A DNA stretch of 64,000 nt from Lachnospiraceae bacterium 3-1 (GTDB taxonomy: Bacteria; Bacillota; Clostridia; Lachnospirales; Lachnospiraceae), in the NCBI GenBank assembly GCA_000403255.2, contig KE159573.1:33526-97525 (forward strand), read 5' to 3'. Made by a program: the position numbers and the translations under genes. The notes under the pieces are model-generated. The model saw nothing but the letters and a program-made list of their open reading frames with translations, was not told the DNA's origin and searched no databases. Of this stretch, positions 26,635 through 35,568 are shown piece by piece. How positions within the stretch are numbered: position 1 is the first letter of the stretch; every line of letters begins with the position of its first letter.

Positions 26635-26911
26635 ATGAATGGGAATCTTGCTTATCAAGAAGAAGCGAAAGAAGAGCTGTTAAACGGCAAAATTGTTATG
26701 ATGTCAGATCCGTCCGTGAACCATAGCACTATTGCCTCAAACATTTATTATGCCTTTCAGACTTTATAACTTGGATGAATTCTATGGTATATTTCCAGAT
26801 GTCCCTGATATCACAGAAAAAGAAAGATTGGAAAGCAAAAAAGAGATAACGGTATCGCTCTATGACGATTTCATCATCTCTTTGGAAGAAATATTTTATA
26901 ACCTGCTTTAA
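26635..26911 (+). pseudogene. Uma2-family nuclease-like gene, internally deleted
   Basis: The first frame (26635-26769) encodes MNGNLAYQEEAKEELLNGK then IVMMSDPSVNHSTIASNIYY, the typical start of Uma2 (DUF820) proteins. It ends at TAA. A second frame, shifted by one base and open to a TAA at 26909-26911, encodes the matching C-terminus (YNLDEFYGIFPD, VSLYDDFIISLEEIFYNLL). The middle of the family, holding the PD-(D/E)xK-like core, is missing, so the gene is a deletion and frameshift remnant. A ribosome binding site (GGAGGGAGCAAGG) remains in front. Confidence 0.75.
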
Positions 26912-26918
26912 GGATAAA

Positions 26919-26946
26919 CCTCCCCCACTGCTTGCAGCGGGGGAGG
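26919..26946. terminator. GC-rich hairpin behind the Uma2 remnant
   Basis: CCTCCCCC (26919-26926) pairs with GGGGGAGG (26939-26946), and CTGC/GCAG extends the stem inward. No T-run follows, so termination is uncertain. The rest of 26947-27126 shows nothing recognisable. Confidence 0.45.
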
Positions 26947-27126
26947 AAATTTAAAATTCCCCTGCTGGCCCAACTCTTTTCATATTTTTTCCAAATTATG
27001 CGATTTTAAAATACTTTTTTCCTTTCATCGGTGCCTTCTAATATGTTTTTAGGATATAATTGATAATGCTTTTTGTATCCTCTCCTATAATCCTTTTTAT
27101 CTGCAATTAGCATCTCCAGCCCCCTC

Positions 27127-27573
27127 TCAACGATTCCTGTTCCAAATCCTTCCCAATTGATTAAACCAGCTTTGAGGCAGCATCAATCCAAAGATTATTC
27201 CCAATACAATGGCCCCTGCAATCTTGAAGGTTTCAATCCCCTTGGCCGCGCACTGCTCCAAATCATTCATAACGAAATAGTAGGAGGTATAATATATCCC
27301 AGTTCCTGGCACCAGCGTAAAAATTCCCGTAATTAAGAACACGGTACTGGGCATTTTGCGAACCGCAGATAAAATTCTTGCAATCAAAGTAAGGGCCACG
27401 GTTGCCCATATAGAAGCTACCGTTCCCCCTGTTCCTCTGGAGGTACAAAAAAGATACACCATCCACCCAATGGCCCCATTGATTCCACACAGCAAATACT
27501 CTGATTGCGGCACATGAAACAATACTGCAAATGCAATTGTCGCTGCCATAGACACAAAAATCTGATCGATCAT
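27127..27573 (-). CDS. Threonine/serine exporter family, small subunit (DUF3815-like)
   Basis: Membrane protein of 148 aa with four to five helices, corresponding to the C-terminal half of ThrE-type amino-acid exporters. Family features are FLITGIFTLVPGTGIYYTSYYFVMND and the preceding LCGINGAIGWMVYLF. It follows and overlaps by 4 bp the gene for the larger half, so the two make one split transporter. Substrate in corynebacterial ThrE is threonine and serine; here the assignment is by family only. Confidence 0.88.
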   Translation of the reverse strand: MIDQIFVSMAATIAFAVLFHVPQSEYLLCGINGAIGWMVYLFCTSRGTGGTVASIWATVALTLIARILSAVRKMPSTVFLITGIFTLVPGTGIYYTSYYFVMNDLEQCAAKGIETFKIAGAIVLGIIFGLMLPQSWFNQLGRIWNRNR

Positions 27574-28349
27574 AACAGCAGTGCGCCTCCTCCCAATAGC
27601 TGAAATAACTTAATCATTGCGCCTACTCCAATGGCAATGCACATTCCCGTAAGCAACGCGTCCATCAGCCGGATGCCTCCTGACAGATAATCGCCGCTGA
27701 ACAAATCCCGGATTCCAGTAGTCAAGGCCACTCCTGGCACTAATGGAATAATTCCGCCAATAATGACCTTATCCGATAAAATTCCTGCTCCTGCTACATA
27801 AAGAATCAAACTCCCAGCCGTAACCAATGCGCTTCCCAAAATATTCATAAGAAACCTGGAAGCGTAATGCTTTCCAGCAAGAAACAGAAACATTTGCAGC
27901 AGGACACCTAGAAAAAAGGATACCATGCTATCATAGAGACGTCCCCCCAGCAAATAGCAGAACCCGGCGCTGCCCACACCGCAAGCAAACACCAGCGCAA
28001 GATTCCCTGCGCTGGCAGAATTCCGGCACTGTTCTAATTTTTCGTAAGCTTCCATAATACTACATTTTTTCTCACAAATTTCCCTGGACAATTGGTTGAC
28101 TTCCGCTACCCTTTTCAAATTTACCTCACCAATGGGCACATAACGTACCATACTTCCTGCGTCTTCCCTCTGCTCATTGACAGTGGCAAAAATTCCATTG
28201 GTAATCACAAACACATGATAATCCCATATCCCATACGCTTCCAAAATACGGGTTACCGTTTCCTGCACACGATAAATCTCACCGCCGCTTTTTAATAAAA
28301 CCTCCCCTACCGATATGGCAAGGTTTAATATTTCTTTGCTCTCTGACAT
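27570..28349 (-). CDS. Threonine/serine exporter family, large subunit (ThrE/DUF1212)
   Basis: 259 aa with a soluble N-terminal part (LNLAISVGEVLLKSGGEIYRVQETVTRIL) that is the family hallmark, then about five membrane segments with GGIIPLVPGVALTTGIRDLFSGDYLSGGIRL. It pairs with the small subunit directly downstream. AAGGA lies nine bases before the ATG. A short gap separates it from the O-antigen-ligase-like gene upstream, so cotranscription with that block is possible. Confidence 0.9.
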   Translation of the reverse strand: MSESKEILNLAISVGEVLLKSGGEIYRVQETVTRILEAYGIWDYHVFVITNGIFATVNEQREDAGSMVRYVPIGEVNLKRVAEVNQLSREICEKKCSIMEAYEKLEQCRNSASAGNLALVFACGVGSAGFCYLLGGRLYDSMVSFFLGVLLQMFLFLAGKHYASRFLMNILGSALVTAGSLILYVAGAGILSDKVIIGGIIPLVPGVALTTGIRDLFSGDYLSGGIRLMDALLTGMCIAIGVGAMIKLFQLLGGGALLL

Positions 28350-28376
28350 GTTTTTGCATCCTTCATAACATTTTTC

Positions 28377-30002
28377 TCAGATTTCTTTTTCCTTATAATG
28401 CCGCTTTAGGCTCTTCAAGATACCTAGATAAAGGAAAAGCGTGGGAGTAAGGAATGCGGTAGGGTTATTTACCATGCTCTGCGCCAGATAACTGCAGATT
28501 GCAACTGTCCCTATCATCATGATTGGATATTGGCGTGACATTCTCCCTGCTGACACTGCATTACTGATCAAAAAGCCGAAATAGCAGACCGCCCCAAAAA
28601 TTCCGGAAATAGACAAAAACAACAATACTTCATTATGAGGGTCGATAATCCGTCCTGCGTATCCACTCAATTCCGCTCCTTGATACTGGTACAGAAATTG
28701 ATAAAAACAATTCAGTCCATATCCAAAGAACTTTCTACCCACAGGCAGCTTTTTCCAGGCATTCCAAGTCTGTTTCCATATCACTCCCCGACTGCTTCCA
28801 AAATCGTCCTGCAGCGCCAAGCGATTCATCCATTGGAATGTACCCTCCCACTGCTTATTGGTGGACAAATTGGCAATTAGTACAAGCAACGCCACAATCC
28901 CAATCACCAGAACCACAAGGAATACAAAAATTCTTCTAATTTTTTGATATGGAATCTCCAGCTTTTTCATTTCCGCTTTCTTCATCAGGAATATTCCCAA
29001 AAACAGCACAATTCCTTCTGCCAAAAGCACAAACTTATTGATCATAAAGTTCTGCATCGGCAATGCGCGGAAAGTTTGAAGCATAACTGCCTCTACATTC
29101 CCTGCACCTGCCAGCAAAGTAATCTTCAAAAGCAAACTAGACGCCCAAAATGCCATACAAGTTTCAAAAAAGCGTTTCAAACTGTCATGGCTTCGAAAAG
29201 AAAAACACAATAGCACTAAAAAAGCAGTACCTACCCCCAGAATCCAGCTATCAGAAGTTGTTGCATAGGCGCCATAAAATCCCAATACCAGAACCAAACC
29301 GTAAAGAACCCTTGAAAGGAGCGCGTCTGACAGATAAAAAAGAACCATTCCCACAGGAAGGACAATACAGAAATACGTACAACAGGCATTCACATTCCCT
29401 ATGGTACTTGCAAACATCCCAATATCAGCGCTTACCATATTATCCCACATATGGAAAACATTTATGCCCCAAAACTGAAGAATCATCAAAAGACTCACCA
29501 GTCCATTGGAAATCAAAAAAATCCATGCAATCCAAATGCCCGGCTGTAGATATTTCCCAAGAATGAGATACACTGCCATACAAAGCAAAAATACAATCGC
29601 CCCCAAACGCCTTCCATCGGTTCCATAAAAGGATTCGGAAGGATAGGCAGAACAAACAGTAGAAATTAACACTGTCAGCAGAAGTCCGCCTGTAAACCAA
29701 GAAACTACTGGTATATCCTTAATAATTTCTTTGTAATCCCGTTTTGCTCCTCCTGTATCTTTCCTCCCAATTTTGTTATCTTTCCTTACCTGCAAATAAC
29801 CCGCTCCTGCAAGTATTATGGTTAGAACTACCAAACCAGCTCCACAAAAATAAAAAAACAGCAATTTCGCATCTGTGATATTAAAATAACCATCCTGGAA
29901 AAACAAAGGAAAAAATCCCACCATCAGGATTACAAAAAGACCTGTGACTGCCCCTTCCAGTTCATACATAACATTCCTGTTCTGTTTCGTTTTCTGTTTC
30001 AT
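28377..30002 (-). CDS. O-antigen ligase / Wzy-like membrane protein
   Basis: Polytopic membrane protein, 541 aa with about twelve helices. The Wzy_C-type region is in the second half, with a large outside loop (WKQTWNAWKKLPVGRKFFGYG...) and the signature IDPHNEVLLFLSISGIFGAV. Such proteins polymerise or transfer lipid-linked glycans at the outer face of the membrane. In a Gram-positive host it could polymerise a surface glycan or glycosylate a surface protein. It lies behind a Big_2 repeat protein and near GT2, GtrA and DUF2298 genes, which supports a surface-glycan role. Confidence 0.82.
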   Translation of the reverse strand: MKQKTKQNRNVMYELEGAVTGLFVILMVGFFPLFFQDGYFNITDAKLLFFYFCGAGLVVLTIILAGAGYLQVRKDNKIGRKDTGGAKRDYKEIIKDIPVVSWFTGGLLLTVLISTVCSAYPSESFYGTDGRRLGAIVFLLCMAVYLILGKYLQPGIWIAWIFLISNGLVSLLMILQFWGINVFHMWDNMVSADIGMFASTIGNVNACCTYFCIVLPVGMVLFYLSDALLSRVLYGLVLVLGFYGAYATTSDSWILGVGTAFLVLLCFSFRSHDSLKRFFETCMAFWASSLLLKITLLAGAGNVEAVMLQTFRALPMQNFMINKFVLLAEGIVLFLGIFLMKKAEMKKLEIPYQKIRRIFVFLVVLVIGIVALLVLIANLSTNKQWEGTFQWMNRLALQDDFGSSRGVIWKQTWNAWKKLPVGRKFFGYGLNCFYQFLYQYQGAELSGYAGRIIDPHNEVLLFLSISGIFGAVCYFGFLISNAVSAGRMSRQYPIMMIGTVAICSYLAQSMVNNPTAFLTPTLFLYLGILKSLKRHYKEKEI

Positions 30003-30022
30003 CTTTCTCTCCCGAATGATAT

Positions 30023-30058
30023 AATGGCACCTAGACAGTTCCCTGCCCAGATGCCATT
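30023..30058. terminator. Hairpin behind the Big_2 protein gene
   Basis: AATGGCAC...CAG and the matching right arm form a stem of about 14 bp with mismatches around a 4-base loop. There is no T-run on the minus strand, so it may be an attenuator or mRNA stabiliser rather than a terminator. Confidence 0.4.
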
Positions 30059-30098
30059 TTAAATTTATACTTCTTGAGCTTCTATACTCATGGGTATC

Positions 30099-31796
30099 TT
30101 ATTTCTTTACAGTTACCTTAAAGGTTGCAACTCCACCCTTCTTAGTGATTACGGTAATGGTAGCTGTTCCTTTTTTCTTACCTGTGATCTTACCCTTCTT
30201 TGTTACAGTTGCAACCTTCTTATTAGAAGTCTTGCAATCTACGATAGAATCGCCTTTTCCTTTTAATTTAATCTGATATGTTTTCTTAACTTTAACAGTT
30301 GCTTTTGTCTTCTGAAGTGTTGCTTTTACACCCTTCTTTGTTACAGTAACTACACATTTTGCAGATTTCTTGCCTGCTTTTACAGTAATGGTAGCTACTC
30401 CGGCTTTCTTACCTGTAACAACACCATCTTTTACAGTTGCAACCTTTGTATCAGAACTGCTCCATTTCAATGTCTTGGAATCAACGGTAGCTTTTGCAGG
30501 CTTAAGTGTTGCCTTCAATGCTACAGTGCCCTTTACATCTACTTTTGCAGTCTTTGGCAATGTAACTTTTGTAATCTTTGTAGCTCTCTTTACAACATAT
30601 ACTTTTACTGATGCAGACTTCTTGCTGCCGTCTTTTGCAGTTGCTGTAATCGTTGTATTCTTACCTGCTGCATTCTTCTTTGCTGTAATTTTACCTTTAC
30701 TATTTACAGTTGCAACCTTTGTACTTTTAGATTTCCATGTTACTGCCTTGTTCTTAGCATTAGAAGGCTCAATACCTACGCCAACTGTTACGCTCTTATT
30801 AGCTACGATATACAATTTGCTTGCAGAAAGAGTTACTTTCTTAACTTTCACTGGAGCTGCCTTTACAGTTACAGCACATGTAGCTGTCTTATTTCCATCT
30901 GCCGTAGTTACTGTAATAGTTGCACTTCCTGCTTTTACCGCTGTTACTTTGCCATTATTAACTGTCGCAACACCTGCATTGCTAGACTTCCAGGTCACTG
31001 CCTTATTAGAAGCATTTGCTGGCACTACTGTTGCTGTAAGAGTACTGCTCTTTCCTACCTCTAAGGAAAGTGTCTTTGCTGACAATGTTACTCCCGTTAC
31101 TGAATATACAGTTGGTGCCGCTGGCTTTACAGTTACAGCACATGTAGCTGTCTTACTTCCATCTACCGTAGTTACTGTAATAGTTGCACTTCCTGCTTTT
31201 ACTGCTGTTACTTTGCCATTATTAACTGTCGCAACACCTGTGTTATTAGACTTCCAGGTCACTGCCTTATTAGAAGCATTTGCTGGCGCTACTGTTGCTG
31301 TAAGAGTACTACTCTTTCCTATCTCTAAGGAAAGTGTCGGCGCTGACAATGTTACTCCTGTTACTGGAATTACTTCAGGCTTTTCTGTTACTGTTCCAAA
31401 CTGCACTGTAACTGTGTCTTTAGCAACCTTTTCCCCAACTTTAATTGTTCCTGTTATCTCAACTTTAAAATCTTTTGCATCACCAGGAGAAACAACACCA
31501 TCATTAATGGCTATCTTTGCAGTTGCATCACTTGTTGTCCAATCAATTGTTGCATTATCAGGAGTAGTTACAACTCCGCCTGCCTTTACTAAATCAACTG
31601 TTGTTCCATTTTCTGCTTTAATTTCCTTGTTCTTAATTGCTATTTCTGGAGTAACGTCCTGCTGATTTCCAGATTCTTCTGCTGATACAAACATCCCATT
31701 CATCTGGATTGTTGTCATGCAAACGCATACAGCCAGAAACATTGCGAAAAACTTTTTCAAGCTTCCCTTTTTGGTTTTCACCTGTAATTCTGTCAT
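30099..31796 (-). CDS. Secreted bacterial Ig-like (Big_2) repeat protein
   Basis: Cell-surface or secreted protein, 565 aa. The signal peptide has basic residues then FFAMFLAVCVCMTTIQM, with probable cleavage after VSA near residue 39. One atypical Ig-like domain (about 45-135) is followed by five Big_2 domains with the repeated phrases VTLSA, NASNKAVTWKS, VATVNNGKVTAVKAGSATITV. Domains one and two (coding about 31365-31125 and 31101-30861) are nearly identical in DNA at a 264-bp period. The later domains are more diverged and lysine-rich. There is no LPxTG anchor or membrane tail, so attachment may be ionic or glycan mediated. It has its own promoter. Possible roles: adhesion or wall binding. 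Confidence 0.88.
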   Translation of the reverse strand: MTELQVKTKKGSLKKFFAMFLAVCVCMTTIQMNGMFVSAEESGNQQDVTPEIAIKNKEIKAENGTTVDLVKAGGVVTTPDNATIDWTTSDATAKIAINDGVVSPGDAKDFKVEITGTIKVGEKVAKDTVTVQFGTVTEKPEVIPVTGVTLSAPTLSLEIGKSSTLTATVAPANASNKAVTWKSNNTGVATVNNGKVTAVKAGSATITVTTVDGSKTATCAVTVKPAAPTVYSVTGVTLSAKTLSLEVGKSSTLTATVVPANASNKAVTWKSSNAGVATVNNGKVTAVKAGSATITVTTADGNKTATCAVTVKAAPVKVKKVTLSASKLYIVANKSVTVGVGIEPSNAKNKAVTWKSKSTKVATVNSKGKITAKKNAAGKNTTITATAKDGSKKSASVKVYVVKRATKITKVTLPKTAKVDVKGTVALKATLKPAKATVDSKTLKWSSSDTKVATVKDGVVTGKKAGVATITVKAGKKSAKCVVTVTKKGVKATLQKTKATVKVKKTYQIKLKGKGDSIVDCKTSNKKVATVTKKGKITGKKKGTATITVITKKGGVATFKVTVKK

Positions 31797-31856
31797 TACA
31801 AATCCTCCTTTAAATTATTCTTTCTCAGACATCCTTCGTTTTCTGTCTTGTCTACT

Positions 31857-31885
31857 AACATACCACTTTTTCTCTCTTTTGTCAA
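31857..31885 (-). promoter_or_regulatory. Promoter of the Big_2 protein gene
   Basis: Minus-strand TTGACA (31885-31880) and TATGTT (31862-31857), spacing 17. This leaves an untranslated leader of about 50 bases ending in AAAGGAGG before the ATG. Confidence 0.7.
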
Positions 31886-31994
31886 TTCTATGGAATAATT
31901 AATATTATCCTTATTTTTTCCATGGATATTTTTCCCTTTTTCTGTATTAATAATGAAAAAAGTAATGTGGAACGCTAATGTAAACTTCTTCCCC

Positions 31995-34241
31995 TTAATT
32001 CACCTGAACCACTATGGCCCCATCCTCAAACACAACTTTCCCAAGACTTCTAAGTAACGTCTCATTTAAGTTAGGATAGCTTTCCCTCTCCATCTGCCCA
32101 ATGAAAATATAAGATACCTGATACCTGTCTAAAAGATTGCGCACCTGTCCTTCCTCTACAGAAGTATAAATCGTCTCAATCTGAGCTTTTTCCTCATTCA
32201 GTCGATCAGGCTCTCCTCTCCAAAGCCATTCATGAACATACCACCCCTGAACCGTTGGCAGCCCTGTCATGGCAGACACACGGCAGTAACTACTGTAGCT
32301 GTCTCCAGGCGCCTCCAACACCACTGGCGTTCCAGATACCTTGGACTGCAGCCATCGAATTGCAGAAGCATCTCCTGGGAACTCTGTTTCCAGGAAAGCA
32401 GTGGCATCTAACCCCTGATACCCTTCCCGATTCCAAACCTCACCATTCCACTGGGATATTGCAGTTCCTGTATAGCAAAAGGTCAGCAGAAGACAAACCG
32501 TTCCCAGAATCCCACATCCACGCGCCCACAAACATTTCTGGGATAGAAACCTTATCAAAATAAATCCCATACCAATCCCAAATAAAATAAACGCCTGGTA
32601 AGTCAGCTTAAACATCGTATTGGAACGAGCAGCAGTTTCCTCATATATATCCTTCAAATAGACAATTTCTGGCATTACAACCAAGCCTAGGGCACACAGA
32701 CATAATACAATAACAAAAAGATCTGCTGTCAGCGTACGCTCCAGCCACTGTAATGGGGTGCATTTTCCATTCTCTAAAAAAATTTTTAGCAGATAAAATA
32801 TAACAATGGAAACTGGAAGACCCCAGAGGATACAAAGCTGGTAAAAAGCAGAATGGTTCTCGGCCAAACATATCCCCTGTGCCATCCCGCTGTCAAATTT
32901 CAGCGTAAAAGGCAAAGCCACAAGTAAGCTAAGCAGCAACAATTCTATCCATTGAACCACACTGCTCCAAATACCTTCTTTCCAATCCTGAAACCGGGCC
33001 AAATTACGAAAAAAGCACACACCGCAAATTACTACATAATATATGGCAAAGTCCCATGCATTGCTCCATTGGAAAATTCCCAGGAAAACCCCGCACATCA
33101 GCAATGGCATTTGAAAAAGCGTCTCTCTTCTTCTGTGTTTTCCACATTTCATCCATGTATACAAAAGACCTACTACCGTTAGCACAAAAAAAATATTTAC
33201 CACATGAGCATGTAAATCTCCCTGAATAAAAGAATAGGCGGGAAACTCATGGATCGTCTGATCAGAAGTTACTGGATTATGTCCAATATAACGTGTAGAA
33301 TCTGGAAACCAGTAATCCTTTTCTGAAGTCTTAACCGACGGAAGAATCATACGATATATCACATAATGCATGTTTCCAGCCAACGAAACCGCTGCCCCGG
33401 CCAATAATCCTGAACAGAGAGACCATCTCTTCCACAATTTTTCCTGCAGCAAAGGTTTTTTCTTTATATGGTCTCTACGGGAAAATTTTTCCTTAAAGTA
33501 ATCTTCCGTAACCTGACGTACCAGGGAAAAAGGCAGAGCAAATGCCATACCAGCAATCAAAGTACGCATCAAATGATAGGTAGAGGCAATCTGAGTTCCG
33601 GTCACTTTTGTCAAAAAAACAGCATAGTACTGCCCTCCATAATAATAGTTTATGTGGGACTGACTGTACCAAATATCTGTGGCAGGAAGTTCTGTGCTGC
33701 GCATCATGGCTGCCATAAACCCAAAATCCATAAATTTTTCTTCTCCAAACGCCTGCGGACGAAAACCCGCCACATACGTCCACAAAAGAAAAACCACAAA
33801 CAGCAACGCCTCTTCCCAAAAAACCAGATTCCCTTCATTTACAGGAAAAACATTGCACTTCTTCTGTCGCTGCCAATAGACCAACAAAAAATTTACCCCC
33901 ATGCACAAAAGAGTGACCATAAGGCAGGTTCCTGCCGTAAATTTTAAAACTCCCACTGCAACTAGCAGCCATGTCACATAGCCTGAGACAGCTATCCCAA
34001 TAACCTTTGAAAACAGCCATCCCCTGTCCCGAAATCCAGAAAACAACAGACCTGTAAAGGGCATAAAACAGCATCCAATCACTCCTATGAACAGCCACCA
34101 GGCCAGAAAAGACTGACTATCTTCCCCCAACAGCCAAACGGTCAAACATACCAAGAAGAGAATGATTGCCATTTTATCCTTCTGTTTCAAAATTACATCC
34201 TTGTAAAAATTTTGTTCTATTTTTTCAACCTGTTGTTCCAT
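31995..34241 (-). CDS. DUF2298-domain polytopic membrane protein
   Basis: 748 aa with about 15 hydrophobic helices. The DUF2298 hallmark is the tyrosine cluster HINYYYGGQYYAVFL after EKFMDFGFMAAMMRS, with a later conserved HEFPAYSFIQGDLHAHVVNI. This fold resembles GT-C glycosyltransferases such as PMT and OST. A transfer of sugar from a lipid carrier is therefore likely, but no DUF2298 activity is established to my knowledge. The C-terminal soluble part (about 620-748) is outside. It lies directly downstream of GT2 and GtrA genes, which typically make and flip a polyprenyl-phosphate sugar; together they suggest a three-step surface glycosylation module. Confidence 0.85.
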   Translation of the reverse strand: MEQQVEKIEQNFYKDVILKQKDKMAIILFLVCLTVWLLGEDSQSFLAWWLFIGVIGCCFMPFTGLLFSGFRDRGWLFSKVIGIAVSGYVTWLLVAVGVLKFTAGTCLMVTLLCMGVNFLLVYWQRQKKCNVFPVNEGNLVFWEEALLFVVFLLWTYVAGFRPQAFGEEKFMDFGFMAAMMRSTELPATDIWYSQSHINYYYGGQYYAVFLTKVTGTQIASTYHLMRTLIAGMAFALPFSLVRQVTEDYFKEKFSRRDHIKKKPLLQEKLWKRWSLCSGLLAGAAVSLAGNMHYVIYRMILPSVKTSEKDYWFPDSTRYIGHNPVTSDQTIHEFPAYSFIQGDLHAHVVNIFFVLTVVGLLYTWMKCGKHRRRETLFQMPLLMCGVFLGIFQWSNAWDFAIYYVVICGVCFFRNLARFQDWKEGIWSSVVQWIELLLLSLLVALPFTLKFDSGMAQGICLAENHSAFYQLCILWGLPVSIVIFYLLKIFLENGKCTPLQWLERTLTADLFVIVLCLCALGLVVMPEIVYLKDIYEETAARSNTMFKLTYQAFILFGIGMGFILIRFLSQKCLWARGCGILGTVCLLLTFCYTGTAISQWNGEVWNREGYQGLDATAFLETEFPGDASAIRWLQSKVSGTPVVLEAPGDSYSSYCRVSAMTGLPTVQGWYVHEWLWRGEPDRLNEEKAQIETIYTSVEEGQVRNLLDRYQVSYIFIGQMERESYPNLNETLLRSLGKVVFEDGAIVVQVN

Positions 34242-34256
34242 TGTACTGCATCCTTT

Positions 34257-34967
34257 CTATTCCTCTACCTTCCTTCGAAGCGCCAGAAACTGGCGGAATG
34301 ATTTCTTTCCAATCCCAAAAATCTTTTTTAGATTAATAGAATTCTCCCCACCTTGGCGTGGCAGAAAGGTAATGGGATAATAATAAACCCCCAAATTTTT
34401 CTTCGTATAAATTACGGTAATCAATACGTTTGAAAGGAAAAAATCTTTTGGCACTTTTTTGAGAACCTCCCGAAGCTGACTGCAGCGCATCAACCGGTAA
34501 GGAGTATTCCCATCTTTTACCCATACCCGAAATACTACTAGAAGCAGCAAACGAAGCGTCCTTGCAATAAACAGCCGCAGCACACCATCCCCCCGATGCA
34601 TACGCTGCCCAATCAACAGGCCGCATTTCTGGCGGTTCTCCCAAAATACGGAAAACTCTGACGGCAGCGTCTGCCCATCAGAGTCTGTTTGAAAGACATA
34701 GTCAGCGCCTTTGCAGATTGCATATTTGTAACCATAGAGTACCGTTGCCCCATGTCCCTGATTTGCTTTGGTAAGCACAATCAACTGAGGATATTGCTTT
34801 TTCAGCTCCAACGCTGCCTGATAAGTATGATCCTGGCTCCCATCGTCTATAATTACAAGCCGACTGTCAGGCCCTGCCTTCTCTGCTACTGGATGCCACT
34901 GGGTGATCACAGACCTGATATTTTCTTCTTCATTGTAGGCTGGGACTATGATATAAATCTTATCCAT
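34257..34967 (-). CDS. GT2 glycosyltransferase (polyprenyl-phosphate sugar synthase-like)
   Basis: Likely transfers a sugar from a nucleotide donor to undecaprenyl phosphate at the inner face of the membrane. The GT-A fold is visible: YIIVPAYNEEENIRSVI at the start, VIIDDGSQDHTYQ, ANQGHGATVLYGYKYA, and the metal-binding QTDSDGQ (DxD). There is one hydrophobic segment near residues 135-150 and no C-terminal pair of membrane helices, unlike GtrB. AAAGGAGG lies before the ATG. The order GtrA-GT2-DUF2298 on one transcript suggests sugar-lipid synthesis, translocation and transfer. Confidence 0.9.
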   Translation of the reverse strand: MDKIYIIVPAYNEEENIRSVITQWHPVAEKAGPDSRLVIIDDGSQDHTYQAALELKKQYPQLIVLTKANQGHGATVLYGYKYAICKGADYVFQTDSDGQTLPSEFSVFWENRQKCGLLIGQRMHRGDGVLRLFIARTLRLLLLVVFRVWVKDGNTPYRLMRCSQLREVLKKVPKDFFLSNVLITVIYTKKNLGVYYYPITFLPRQGGENSINLKKIFGIGKKSFRQFLALRRKVEE

Positions 34968-34984
34968 AAATTCCTCCTTTATAT

Positions 34985-35422
34985 TTATTCTCCCATCACC
35001 TCTTTTGTTTTTCCCTTTGATTGGAAAATCACTAATTTACTTGCAACATAATTCAGCACAATTACGATTATATTCGCCGCACATTTCACCAGCATATCAT
35101 TCATTCCCATAATATCTACAAACAGCAGCATACAACCCCAGTCTACGCCTCCAGTGGCAAGCCTGCATGCAAAAAAAGATGTCAGCTCTGCAAAAATCTC
35201 TTTTCCTCCCGACGCACTACTGTGAAATACCCACTTTCGATTGGTAATATATGCAAATGTCACCGCCACTACCCAGGCAATAATGGCGCTTGGCATTGTT
35301 CCTAAGTTGAACGGATGAGCAGCCAGCCAATATGTAATAACATTTGCCACAGTTGTACAAACACCAAAAAAGAGATACAGAACCACATCTTTATATTTTT
35401 CATATAACCTTTTCCAATTCAT
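34985..35422 (-). CDS. GtrA-family membrane protein
   Basis: 145 aa, four membrane helices, family of flippase-like proteins for polyprenyl-linked sugars. Typical features: FGVCTTVANVITYWLAA near the start, VVAVTFAYITNRKWVF, and KCAANIIVIVLNYVASKLVIF at the end. It is the first gene of the GtrA-GT2-DUF2298 unit and has a promoter upstream. AAGGAA precedes the ATG. Confidence 0.9.
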   Translation of the reverse strand: MNWKRLYEKYKDVVLYLFFGVCTTVANVITYWLAAHPFNLGTMPSAIIAWVVAVTFAYITNRKWVFHSSASGGKEIFAELTSFFACRLATGGVDWGCMLLFVDIMGMNDMLVKCAANIIVIVLNYVASKLVIFQSKGKTKEVMGE

Positions 35423-35476
35423 ACCATTCCTTCCACTCCTTTGCTGCTATCTTTTTCTAAAATGACCAATATCGCT

Positions 35477-35505
35477 AATATACAACAAATTATACATTTT
35501 TTCAA
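35477..35505 (-). promoter_or_regulatory. Promoter of the GtrA-GT2-DUF2298 unit
   Basis: Minus-strand TTGAAA (35505-35500) and TATATT (35482-35477), spacing 17, 55 bp before the GtrA start. Confidence 0.62.
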
Positions 35506-35568
35506 GCTATATCACCACCCTTCCAGCTTTAATGCTTAAATTTATACTTCTTATTATAACAAGAAGGA

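Noticed and set aside
28635-29566. Plus-strand open frames inside the O-antigen-ligase-like gene
   Set aside because: Antisense to a coherent polytopic membrane protein; compositions are unusual (His/Gln/Lys rich) and there are no start signals.
30861-31365. Regular repeats that could suggest a CRISPR array
   Set aside because: The 264-bp period is in frame and encodes Big_2 domains; there are no short repeats with unique spacers.
30370-31665. Very long open frame (431 codons) on the plus strand opposite the Big_2 gene
   Set aside because: It arises from the repetitive Thr/Val/Lys codon pattern of the Big_2 repeats read in antisense. It has no ribosome binding site, and the minus-strand protein has a signal peptide, known domains and a promoter.
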